This document shows positions 28,211 to 36,387 of a stretch of 64,000 bases of DNA, one piece after another (the first letter of the stretch is position 1; each line of letters begins with the position of its first letter). The DNA comes from Leisingera sp. ANG-M7 (GTDB lineage Bacteria; Pseudomonadota; Alphaproteobacteria; Rhodobacterales; Rhodobacteraceae). The DNA is taken from positions 83,072-147,071 of the forward strand of contig NZ_JWLI01000002.1 of assembly GCF_000813965.1 (NCBI RefSeq), read 5' to 3'. Position numbers and translations under genes: made by a program. Under the pieces are notes generated by a model. It worked only from the letters and a program-made list of their open reading frames with translations, ran no database searches and was not told the origin of the DNA.

Positions 28211-29757
28211 CAGCGGAAGGTCAGCCGGAAACAGGCGCCGCTGCTGGAGGGGATGACACTCAGGGTGCCGCCGATGGCCTCTGCCGTTGCCTTGACGATG
28301 TTGAGCCCCATGCCGGTGCCGCCGCTGTCCCGCCGGGTGGTGAAGAAGGGCTGCAGGATCTTGTCTGCGTTGCCTTCGCTGATGCCGGGGCCGTCGTCCG
28401 TGATTTGAAGACAGGTGGCCGCGCCGTCCTGGCAGGCGGACAGCACGGCCTGCTTGGCGCCGTGCTGCTGCGCGTTTTCCAGCAGATGGGTCAGGATGAT
28501 CTGAAGGGTGGGTGCCGCAACCGGCAGCGGCAGGGTGCCGTTCTCCGCTGTGACGGCAAGGGCCGGGAAGGCCTGTGAGACTTGCGCATGGATTTCGTTC
28601 AGGCAGCAGCTTCCTGCCATCGCGCTCTGATCCGCCAGGCTGAAGGCGCGCATGTTGGCCAGCAGGTCCTCCATCCGCTTGCCGCCCTTGTCCACGGTGT
28701 CCAGCAGCCGGTGTTTCTGTGCCGGGGGCAGATCGTCGTCGCGCAGCAGTTCTGCGGCGCCTTTCAAGGCGGTGAGCGGCGACTTCAGCTCATGCGTCAC
28801 ATGGGCGGTGTAGGTCTTCAGCGCGTCCTGCTTGCTTTGCAGGCGGCCGGTCAGCGACTGGAAGCTGCGGCTCAGCTCCTCGATCTCGCGGGTGCCAAGC
28901 TGGTCCGGCGGCTCCCATGTCTGGCTGCCGTGGCCCGCCAGATGGCTGCGCTGGATCAGCAGTTGGATCGGGCGGGTAATGAAGCGCCAGAACACATAGC
29001 CGATGAGCATGGTGGACAGGACAACAAATCCCGCGGCCTTGGCCAGATTGAAACGCTCGCCATACAGAAACCGGAAGATGTGGTTCGGGGTGCGGCTGAG
29101 GTAGACCGCGCCGATCAGGGTCTGGTCTGCAAAGACCGGCATGGCCACAAAGACGCGCACCCGCGCGCCGCGGCTGAGAGTATAAAGCGCGGGCGGCGCA
29201 TCCGCGCGCACGCGGGTGCGCGCAACTGAGACGGTTTCGCCTTTCAGCGCGCCCTGCACCTCCTCCACATGGCCCAGGAAGGTGCCGGTTTCGGCGGTGC
29301 CTGCAAAGACGTTGCCGCGGGCATCCAGGAACCGGTAGCCGGCCAGCGTCTGCGCCTGCGCGGCATTGGCGATGCGGGTCAGCCGGGTTGCGATTTTGCG
29401 GTAGGGGGCGCCTGCAGGACCGGAGAGCGGCTTGGCGTCGGGGCGCGGTGGCAGCACGGTTTCGCGGTTGACGGACAACGACGGAAACACCGCGTGTTCG
29501 CCGGAGACCGGGCGCTCGCGGGGGGGCTTTGTGCCGGCCGCGCCTGCGTAAAGTTCTGCGTAGGCCGCCGACATCACTGCGGCCTGAGTCAGCAGGCTTT
29601 CCTCGGTCTGCTGCACCAGCTGGCTGTCATAAAAGCGGAACAGGATCAGCCCGGCGAACGGCAGGCACAGGACCAGCCCCAGCACCAGAAGCACCACCGC
29701 CCAGAGCCGGGGCCGCCATTTGCGGGTCAGCCCGTTGCGGTTCAGCCTGGCGTGCAT
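28210..29757 (-). CDS. CreC-like sensor histidine kinase
   Basis: 515 residues with transmembrane helices at about 18-42 and 241-260, a large extracytoplasmic sensor that contains a proline-rich insert (about 77-120), a HAMP region, phospho-acceptor His322 (THELKSPLTALKGAAELL) and ATPase motifs DDGPG and GTGMGLNIV. The ELKSPL H-box and sensor layout resemble CreC. It overlaps the response regulator gene by 16 bases as last gene of a three-gene operon. The signal is unknown. Confidence 0.85.
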   Translation of the reverse strand: MHARLNRNGLTRKWRPRLWAVVLLVLGLVLCLPFAGLILFRFYDSQLVQQTEESLLTQAAVMSAAYAELYAGAAGTKPPRERPVSGEHAVFPSLSVNRETVLPPRPDAKPLSGPAGAPYRKIATRLTRIANAAQAQTLAGYRFLDARGNVFAGTAETGTFLGHVEEVQGALKGETVSVARTRVRADAPPALYTLSRGARVRVFVAMPVFADQTLIGAVYLSRTPNHIFRFLYGERFNLAKAAGFVVLSTMLIGYVFWRFITRPIQLLIQRSHLAGHGSQTWEPPDQLGTREIEELSRSFQSLTGRLQSKQDALKTYTAHVTHELKSPLTALKGAAELLRDDDLPPAQKHRLLDTVDKGGKRMEDLLANMRAFSLADQSAMAGSCCLNEIHAQVSQAFPALAVTAENGTLPLPVAAPTLQIILTHLLENAQQHGAKQAVLSACQDGAATCLQITDDGPGISEGNADKILQPFFTTRRDSGGTGMGLNIVKATAEAIGGTLSVIPSSSGACFRLTFR

Positions 29758-30437
29758 GCGCCCATCCTGAGGCCGACGCCGTGCACGGTCACGATCCCCT
29801 CGGCGCAGCCTGCCTGCGCGAGCTTGGCGCGGATGTTGCGGATATGGCTGTCGATGGTGCGGTCGGAGACATGGATGTTGTAGCCGTAAAGCGCATCCAC
29901 CAGCTGCGCCCGCGACAGCACGCGGTCCGGGCGGGCCATCAACGTGGCCAGCAGCCGGAATTCCGACCCGGTCAGGGCCACCGGCGCGGCTGCAAAGCTG
30001 CAGAGATGGCGGTCCGGATCGAGCTGCAGGCTGCCCTGCGCCAGCACGGCTTCGGGCTGTGCCGGGACAGCAGGGGCGCTGCGTTTCAGGATCGCCTTGA
30101 TCCGGGCCACCAGTTCGCGCGGAGAGAAGGGTTTGGTCAAATAGTCGTCGGCGCCCAGCTCCAGACCGACGATGCGGTCGATCTCGTCATCGCGGGCGGT
30201 GAGGAACAGGATCGGAACGTCGGAGGATTTGCGGATCTCGCGGCAGACCTCCAGCCCGTCCTTTTCCGGCAGGCCGATGTCAAGCACAATCAGGTCGGGG
30301 TTTTCCTCCCGGCCGGCATCCAGCGCGGCGAGGCCGTCGCTGGCAAAGACGGTCTCAAAGCCGGCCTTTTCCACCGCGAAGCCGGTCACCTCAAGGATAT
30401 CGGGATCGTCATCGACAACAAGAATGCGGGCTGGCAT
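29742..30437 (-). CDS. OmpR-family response regulator (CreB-like)
   Basis: 231 residues: a receiver with acidic pocket DDD (9-11), phospho-acceptor Asp53 (VLDIGLP) and the switch Lys in YLTKPFSPREL, then a winged-helix DNA-binding domain (SEFRLLATLMARPDRVLSRAQLVDALYG; VSDRTIDSHIRNIRAKL). The start is set at 30437, with GAAGGA upstream; an open extension to 30608 overlaps the upstream gene and has no homology. Confidence 0.9.
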   Translation of the reverse strand: MPARILVVDDDPDILEVTGFAVEKAGFETVFASDGLAALDAGREENPDLIVLDIGLPEKDGLEVCREIRKSSDVPILFLTARDDEIDRIVGLELGADDYLTKPFSPRELVARIKAILKRSAPAVPAQPEAVLAQGSLQLDPDRHLCSFAAAPVALTGSEFRLLATLMARPDRVLSRAQLVDALYGYNIHVSDRTIDSHIRNIRAKLAQAGCAEGIVTVHGVGLRMGACTPG

Positions 30438-30450
30438 CAAATGGGGTCCT

Positions 30451-31977
30451 TCAATTCTGCTGCTGATAATAGGCTTGGATCCGCCACCTCCGAAAGCCCC
30501 ATTCGCGCCAGTTGGTGATGGCGTTTTTGTAGACGTCATAGTGCATCGCGCTGCTGCAGACCTGCTGTCCGGTTTCGGTTTCAAAGGCATGGACAGCGGG
30601 ATAGGCACCGGCGCCGAGGCTGCAGATATAGTAAGTGTCCTGTTTCACCAGCGTGCTGCCGTGGGTCAGGTTGTAGCGGGCGATGACCCCGGCGAAGTTC
30701 ACGAAACCGCAGATGTAGAGGGTGCCGACAAGTGCGGCAAAGCAGCGGCGCAGCAGCCAGGCATTGCCGTGGCCGCGGCGGATCTGCATCACGGTCAGCA
30801 CAAGCCCCGCCAGCACCAGCGCCATCCAGATGAAGGCAGCCACCCGCAGGTAGGTCAGCGCGTAGGCCCCGACATAATGGTGCAGCCGGATGGCGGCGGT
30901 CAGCACCAGGAACATGTTCTGCGCCAGCCACAGGTAGACCAGAGCACGCAGGGTTTTGTCGGCGCCGGTCATGCTGCGGGTCACCAGTGTGAACACGCCA
31001 GCCAGCAGCGCCGTCACCACCAGCGGATAGGAACCGCGGTGGGCGTAAGAGGCGTAGCTCATCCCCTCAGGCAGAGAGACGCCGCCGGTCAGGATTCCGA
31101 GGTCCATCACTGTTTGAACCAGAAACAGCATATTGAACAGCACCAACGAATTGCGCACGGACACCGGATTGATCAGAAAGGCGGCCCTGCTGGGGCCGGC
31201 CTTTTGCACGTTGGCGGCAGGCGCGGCGCTGCCCATCCATGCCTCGCTGAGGTTGAGGCAGGGCCACAGCAGCGCCGCCATCATGGTCCAGAACAGAAGC
31301 CGCAGCCAGAACTCCAGTTCGAACAGGCGGCCCGGGTCCAGCTCTGCCAGAAACTCCTCCAGCACCGGGTTGGCAGAGGCCAGCAGCATCAGGAAAACGG
31401 CGCCCATGAGCAGCGGCAGCGCCAGCGCGGTCGCCTGGCGGCGGGCGCTTGAGCTGAGGTCCGAGGCAGGCATGGCGCGGAATGCATCGCGCAGCAGCAG
31501 CACGGCGCCAAATGTTGGCAGGCGCAGGGCGGTGCGCAGTGCCAGACGTTCGCTGGCGGCCGGACCGTAGACCGCCCAGGCTGTCAGGCAGATCAGGCCG
31601 CCGAGGCTGAACAGGACGGACAGGAACTGCAGTTCAATCACCGCAGGCAGGTTGCTGAGCAGGGCAAATCCAGCGGCGCCTGCCCATTCCCGGGCTGTTG
31701 GCCGACGGGGCTTCATCGCCATGACTGCGGCAGAGAGGATCAGCGCAAAGACGGCAACCGAAATGCCTGCCGGCTGGTCCCAGAACAGCCAGTCCGCAAC
31801 GGCAACCAGCGATGCCAGAAGCGGAATTGCATGGCGCATCCGCAAAGAGGCGTAGAGCGGCCCCCCATCCTTGCGGCGGCGGGGCTGCGCCTGCGGCGGC
31901 CCGCCTGCGGCCTCCAGCCACCATGCATCCAGCCTGATGCTGTCGGGCACGCCGTGTATGACCAGTTCCTGCCTCAT
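30451..31977 (-). CDS. DUF4173 (DUF4153-like) integral membrane protein
   Basis: 508 residues with roughly 10-12 transmembrane helices, ending in a soluble C-terminal domain of about 100 residues (FVNFAGVIARYNLTHG; HYDVYKNAITNWREWGFRRW) typical of DUF4173 proteins. Function unknown. The start at 31977 has AGGAGA upstream; a longer frame to 32271 runs antisense into the LysR gene and is rejected. It sits 13 bases before the response regulator gene, so it may be sensed or controlled by that two-component system, as CreD is by CreBC. Confidence 0.85.
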   Translation of the reverse strand: MRQELVIHGVPDSIRLDAWWLEAAGGPPQAQPRRRKDGGPLYASLRMRHAIPLLASLVAVADWLFWDQPAGISVAVFALILSAAVMAMKPRRPTAREWAGAAGFALLSNLPAVIELQFLSVLFSLGGLICLTAWAVYGPAASERLALRTALRLPTFGAVLLLRDAFRAMPASDLSSSARRQATALALPLLMGAVFLMLLASANPVLEEFLAELDPGRLFELEFWLRLLFWTMMAALLWPCLNLSEAWMGSAAPAANVQKAGPSRAAFLINPVSVRNSLVLFNMLFLVQTVMDLGILTGGVSLPEGMSYASYAHRGSYPLVVTALLAGVFTLVTRSMTGADKTLRALVYLWLAQNMFLVLTAAIRLHHYVGAYALTYLRVAAFIWMALVLAGLVLTVMQIRRGHGNAWLLRRCFAALVGTLYICGFVNFAGVIARYNLTHGSTLVKQDTYYICSLGAGAYPAVHAFETETGQQVCSSAMHYDVYKNAITNWREWGFRRWRIQAYYQQQN

Positions 31978-32099
31978 GTCCTGTCTCCTGCTTGCAATTT
32001 TGCTTGCCTGCAGTGATGCGGTCTGCGCTTGCATCTTTGGCGGGCAGTCTCCGCAGGTTTCAGGGGGTTTTTGTGCAGATTTCGTGCAGGGCTGCCGGG

Positions 32100-33011
32100 T
32101 CAGCCCGGGCCGGGTGCCGCAGGCGGGGTTTGGCAGCTGCGGCGCACATCTTCGGCGAAAAGGGAGATCGCCCGCCGGTGCATTTGGCCGCGGCGGGTGG
32201 CGAGGTGAAAAGTTGTGACCCAGCGCATTTCCGGGCCGTTCACCTCCCGCAGCCTGCCGCCGCGGACCCATGCGTCCGCAAAATGCGCGGGCAACGGGCC
32301 AAGGTACTGGCCGGTAGCGATCAGCATCGCCAGGGCTTCCATGTTGGCGGCGGAGGCCGCGGGTTCACCGGCGGCAAGACCCGCAAGCGGCAGCCGGTCA
32401 TAGGACCGCTGGCAGAGGGGGTACTGCGCAATATCCTGCGGTGCGGCCTCCTGACCCTGAAGGGTGAACAACGGATGCCCGGCACCGCAATACAGCCGGT
32501 GCTCCTCCTGGCACAGGTCCTCATATTCCAGATCGGCGATCTGGTTGCGGAAGGGGGCGATGGCGACATGCAGCGCGCCGGTGATCAGCTGCTGCGTCAG
32601 CTCAGCAGGGGAGGCCACGGTAATATCAAGCTGCACGTCGTTCGGCCGCGCCCCGAAGCGCTGCAGCGCCTGTGTCAGGTTGAGGCCGGGCAGGCTGCTC
32701 ACGGCGTCCGCCACACCAATGCGCAAATCGCCGGTTACGGTGCCGCGCAGCTCCATCAGCCCGGCGTCGAAGTCACGGGCGCTGCGCAGCATGCTACGGG
32801 CCCTGCGGTAGACGGTCTCGCCCCGTTCTGTCAGGCGGAAACCGCCGCGCCCGCGGTCGCACAGGCGGTAGCCCAATGATGTCTCCAGGTCGCGGATGCG
32901 GATGCTGATGGCGGATTGGGTGATGCCAAGCGCGTATTGCGCCTCGGAGAAGCCGCCGCAGTCGGCAACGGTGACAAAGGTTTCCAGCAATGCGTTGCGC
33001 AGCAGTTTCAT
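32100..33011 (-). CDS. LysR-family regulator divergent from the agmatinase gene
   Basis: 303 residues. The N-terminal helix-turn-helix (ETFVTVADCGGFSEAQYALGITQSAISIRIRDLETSLGYRL) is canonical, and the rest is a periplasmic-binding-like effector domain. It lies 128 bases from the divergent ureohydrolase gene and probably activates it. The start is put at 33011, where homology begins, although the ribosome site is weak; 33047 is an alternative start. Confidence 0.88.
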   Translation of the reverse strand: MKLLRNALLETFVTVADCGGFSEAQYALGITQSAISIRIRDLETSLGYRLCDRGRGGFRLTERGETVYRRARSMLRSARDFDAGLMELRGTVTGDLRIGVADAVSSLPGLNLTQALQRFGARPNDVQLDITVASPAELTQQLITGALHVAIAPFRNQIADLEYEDLCQEEHRLYCGAGHPLFTLQGQEAAPQDIAQYPLCQRSYDRLPLAGLAAGEPAASAANMEALAMLIATGQYLGPLPAHFADAWVRGGRLREVNGPEMRWVTTFHLATRRGQMHRRAISLFAEDVRRSCQTPPAAPGPG

Positions 33012-33044
33012 CGGGTGCTCTGTCTTTTGCAGGTGATCGAGATA

Positions 33045-33091
33045 CATGAAATTATTTTATGTATGGATGAGCAGCAAGATATTTTTTCATG
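33045..33091. promoter_or_regulatory. Divergent promoter region of the LysR and agmatinase genes
   Basis: An unusually AT-rich stretch for this genome, between divergent genes, with inverted arms CATGAAA (33045-33051) and TTTCATG (33085-33091) and a TATTTT-like box. Spaced arms of this kind fit LysR recognition and activation half-sites. The assignment rests on position only. Confidence 0.4.
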
Positions 33092-33139
33092 AGAACAGCT
33101 GTGATCAACTGCGTTGAAACCTTGCAGTAGGAGACGCAA

Positions 33140-34105
33140 ATGTCCGGACATGGATATGAGACTGGCCGCCTGAACCTGCCGTTCACTGGCATCGCGACCT
33201 TTGGCAAGAAACCCTATGTTGCGGATTGGGACTGCATTGATGCGGATGTTGCGGTCCTTGGCGCGCCCTATGATTTCGGCTGCCAGTACCGGTCCGGCGC
33301 ACGGTTCGGCCCGCGGGCGGTGCGCGAGGCGTCCACCTTGTTCAGCTTTGGCCATGCCGGCGCCTATGATCACGAGGATGATGCAACCTATCTGGGGGAG
33401 GATGTGCGGATTGTCGATCTGGGGGATGCCGACATCGTCCACACCATGACCGGGGAAAGCCACGCCAATATCGAATACGGGGTGCGGAAGATCCTGCAGG
33501 CAGGCGCGTTGCCGGTGGTGATCGGCGGCGATCATTCCATCAACATCCCCTGTATACGCGCCTTTGAGGAGGACTGCGCCAGGAACGGCCCGATCCATGT
33601 GGTGCAGATCGACGCGCATCTGGACTTTGTCGATGAGCGCCATGGTGTCACCGAAGGCCACGGCAACCCGATGCGCCGCGCGATTGAGAAGGATTATGTC
33701 AGCGGCATGACCCAGCTGGGCATCCGCAATGTCTCCTCCACGGCGCGGGAAGGCTACGAGGACGCCCGCGCGCGCGGCTCCGACATCCTGTCGGTGCGGC
33801 AGGTGCGCAAGCTGGGCACCGAGGCGGTGCTGGACCGCATCCCCAAGGGTGCGCGGTATTATGTGACGATTGATATCGACGCTTTCTGCCCTTCAATCGC
33901 GCCGGGCACAGGCACGCCGAGCCATGGCGGTTTCCTTTATTACGACGTGCTGGAAATCCTGCAGGGGCTGGCGCAGCGCGGCGATGTGGCGGGCATCGAC
34001 CTGGTGGAGGTCGCCCCGGCCTATGACCCCTCCGAGAGCACCCAGATCCTGGCGGCGCAGCTGTTGCTGAATTTCCTCGGCTTCATCTTTCACAGCCGGG
34101 GCTGA
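33140..34105 (+). CDS. speB: agmatinase-type ureohydrolase
   Basis: A 321-residue Mn-dependent ureohydrolase. It has GGDHS, the DAHLD metal motif (QIDAHLDFVDE) and the third signature TIDIDAFCPSIAPGTGTPSHGG, in which the Asp usually found before Pro is Cys; the metal-binding D-x-D pair is intact. The family cleaves a guanidino group to urea: agmatine, guanidinobutyrate, guanidinopropionate or guanidine. Substrate choice cannot be made from sequence. GGAGA precedes the start, and the LysR gene upstream is the likely regulator. Confidence 0.85.
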   Translation: MSGHGYETGRLNLPFTGIATFGKKPYVADWDCIDADVAVLGAPYDFGCQYRSGARFGPRAVREASTLFSFGHAGAYDHEDDATYLGEDVRIVDLGDADIVHTMTGESHANIEYGVRKILQAGALPVVIGGDHSINIPCIRAFEEDCARNGPIHVVQIDAHLDFVDERHGVTEGHGNPMRRAIEKDYVSGMTQLGIRNVSSTAREGYEDARARGSDILSVRQVRKLGTEAVLDRIPKGARYYVTIDIDAFCPSIAPGTGTPSHGGFLYYDVLEILQGLAQRGDVAGIDLVEVAPAYDPSESTQILAAQLLLNFLGFIFHSRG

Positions 34106-34153
34106 ACCAGCCTCTGCTGCATCTTTCCGGTTGCAAAGGCCCCGGGGGGCGCC

Positions 34154-34825
34154 TCAGGGGTCCATCTTGCCTTCGGCAAATATCCGGGCGGCAGCTACGG
34201 CCTCCGGGTCCGGCTCAACCCCGGTGAAGCCCAGCAGGTAGCCTTCCAGCCGGGCGGTGCGGGCCTGCATCGGCTCGCGCACTTCCAGCGCGTGATAGCC
34301 GCATTGCATGAAATAGAGGATCCGGGCGCGGGCCTCTGCCTCATAGGCGGAAAAGCCGTGGCGTTCGAACATCGCCGTCACCGCGGCGAGGCGCTGCGCA
34401 TCCGCCGCGTCGATCCGGTTGCGCACCTTGCCGTCGCGGCGCGACCATTCGCGGACCGCGAAGTCGAGGCTGGCGTCGAACAGGTCCGGGTCGACGAAAC
34501 AGCGGAAGAAATTGCAGACCGCCCAGCTTATGTTGGTGGCGGGCATTTCGCAGTGGTCGAGGATGGGTGCGGTATTGCGCGCTTCCCAATCGTCCAGCAG
34601 CGCCTCCAGCAGGTGTTTGCGGCTTTTGAAGTACCAGTAGAAGCTGGAGCGCGAGACGCCGAGCCGTTCGCCGATTGCCAGCACCTTGACCCCGGCCACC
34701 CCTTCGCTGACCAGCAGGTCGCGGGCGACGTTCAGCCAGTCCTCCGGCGTGACCTTCACATGGCCGCTGAGGGGTTCCTTGTCGGGGTTGTCCCGGTGCA
34801 GCACCGGGGCGGCGCGTCTGGCCAT
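34154..34825 (-). CDS. TetR-family transcriptional regulator
   Basis: 223 residues with an N-terminal TetR helix-turn-helix (VARDLLVSEGVAGVKVLAIGERLGVSRSSFYWYFKSRKHLLEALL) and an all-helical effector domain with an aromatic-rich IDAADAQRLAAV...LYFMQCGYHAL segment. The start codon is one base after the stop of the MttB-like gene, so the regulator is the last gene of its probable target operon. It most likely autoregulates through the paired palindromes at 38853-38900. An open extension to 34903 overlaps that gene and is rejected. Confidence 0.87.
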   Translation of the reverse strand: MARRAAPVLHRDNPDKEPLSGHVKVTPEDWLNVARDLLVSEGVAGVKVLAIGERLGVSRSSFYWYFKSRKHLLEALLDDWEARNTAPILDHCEMPATNISWAVCNFFRCFVDPDLFDASLDFAVREWSRRDGKVRNRIDAADAQRLAAVTAMFERHGFSAYEAEARARILYFMQCGYHALEVREPMQARTARLEGYLLGFTGVEPDPEAVAAARIFAEGKMDP

Positions 34826-34826
34826 G

Positions 34827-36383
34827 TCAGCTCTCCGGCGGGGCGCCGCCTTCTGCGGTGCGCTTAGCGATGAAGGCCTGCAGGGCCTCAGCGCGGGTTT
34901 CATCCGTCACCGGCCGGGTATCATGGGCGAGGATCTCCTTCCAGACCCGGGTGGCACGCTGGCTTGCATCCAGACTGCCGCGTTCGGTCCAGGTGCCGAA
35001 GTTGGCGTAGTCATGCACCACCGGCTGATAGAACTCCGTGCTGTAGCGGTCCATGGTTTGGGGGGCGGCAAAGAAATGCCCCTGCGGCTCCACCTGTGTC
35101 AGGGCGCTGGCGTAGCCTATTTCGTCTGTCCCGGCCTCAGCGCCTGCGCAAAGTTCGGCAATCATATTCAGCACTTCAGCATCAGTGATCAGTTTTTCAT
35201 AGGAGACCGACAGACCACCCTCCAGCCAGCCGGCCGAATGGATGATCACGGTGGCGCCGGCCATCAGGCAGCCCCAGAGCCCCATCTGGTTTTCATTGGC
35301 CGCCTGCACGTCGTTGCAGTTTGAGGCCGATCCGGCGGCAGAGCGCCAGGGAAGGCCAAGGTGCCGTGCCAGCTGGCCTGCGGCCAATGACGCCTGAAAG
35401 TGCGCGGGCGTGCCAAAGGCCGGGGCGCCGGATTTCATGTCCACATTGGAGGTGAAGGTGCCGTAGCACACCGGTGCGCCGGGCTTTGTCAGCTGTGTCA
35501 GTGTCAGGGCGGCCAGCACCTCGGCATGGCTGAGGGCGATGGCGCCCGCGACGGTAATCGGCGCCATCGCCCCCATCAGGGTGAAGGGCGTGATGATCGA
35601 GACCTGGCCGTGGCGCGCAAAGTCGATGAGGCCCTGCGCCATCGGAATGTCCAGCGTGCGGGGGCTATTGGTGTTGATGATTGTGTAGCAGCGCGGCTCT
35701 GCCCGGAATTCCGCATCCGACACCCCGCGGAAGTCGCGGATCATTTCAAAGCAGTCCATCACCTGAGGCGTGCCGCGCGAGAAGATGAAGGGGAACTTGT
35801 CGGTCCGGGTCATCTGCGCCTCGGTGGTGAAGTAATGGCGCAGATGGATGGGGACGTCCTGCGGCTCCACCTGGGGGGAGATCATGTGGAAAACGTCAAA
35901 GTGATGGGTGAGCTGCAGGTATTCCAGATAGTCCCGGGCAGATCCGGGGCGGCGCCCGCGTTCCAGATCGGTGGCGTTGGGGGCACCTGCACCCGCCTGG
36001 AACACCAGGCTGCCCAGCTCCAGCGTGATATCACGCTCCCGCGCCCCGGCGCGGCAAGTGATAGTGCGGGGGGCAGTGGCCAGTGCCGCCTCCACCATGT
36101 CGCGGCCGATGTAAACCATTTCGGTGCTTTCATCGACGCGGGCGCCGCCCTTGGCGTAGATCCGGCGCGCCTCCGGCAGCAGCACCTTCATGCCCAGCTC
36201 TTCCAGCATCTTCAGCGCGGTTTCATGCATGTCCGCGATCTGATGCGCCGGGAAGACCTCCATCAGCGGGAAGGGGTTTTTCAGCTGGCGGTAGTTCGTG
36301 GTGCGCTGCGGGGCCGGGGCGGCGTCGCCCCCGCGCCCCCGCCGCCGGCGGCTGCGGGCGGCACTGTCGTTTTCGATGGTCAT
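34827..36383 (-). CDS. MttB-family (trimethylamine methyltransferase-like) protein, non-pyrrolysine
   Basis: A 518-residue member of the MttB family with the MHETALKMLEELGMKVL opening, the PVCYGTFTSNVDMKSGAPAFGTP region and the WLEGGLSVSYEKLITDAEVL C-terminal motif. It has no in-frame amber codon, so it belongs to the non-pyrrolysine branch that includes glycine betaine, proline betaine and carnitine:corrinoid methyltransferases. No corrinoid protein or second methyltransferase is nearby. It lies 4 bases after the dimethylglycine-dehydrogenase-like gene. The N-terminus is basic (RSRRRRGRGG). Confidence 0.87.
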   Translation of the reverse strand: MTIENDSAARSRRRRGRGGDAAPAPQRTTNYRQLKNPFPLMEVFPAHQIADMHETALKMLEELGMKVLLPEARRIYAKGGARVDESTEMVYIGRDMVEAALATAPRTITCRAGARERDITLELGSLVFQAGAGAPNATDLERGRRPGSARDYLEYLQLTHHFDVFHMISPQVEPQDVPIHLRHYFTTEAQMTRTDKFPFIFSRGTPQVMDCFEMIRDFRGVSDAEFRAEPRCYTIINTNSPRTLDIPMAQGLIDFARHGQVSIITPFTLMGAMAPITVAGAIALSHAEVLAALTLTQLTKPGAPVCYGTFTSNVDMKSGAPAFGTPAHFQASLAAGQLARHLGLPWRSAAGSASNCNDVQAANENQMGLWGCLMAGATVIIHSAGWLEGGLSVSYEKLITDAEVLNMIAELCAGAEAGTDEIGYASALTQVEPQGHFFAAPQTMDRYSTEFYQPVVHDYANFGTWTERGSLDASQRATRVWKEILAHDTRPVTDETRAEALQAFIAKRTAEGGAPPES

Positions 36384-36387
36384 GGCC

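Noticed and set aside
31978..32271. N-terminal extension of the DUF4173 protein
   Set aside because: The extra 98 residues are Pro/Arg-rich, overlap the end of the LysR gene, and a good ribosome site supports the start at 31977.
34827..36383. Pyrrolysine-containing trimethylamine methyltransferase
   Set aside because: The frame is open without any internal TAG codon, so it belongs to the non-pyrrolysine branch.
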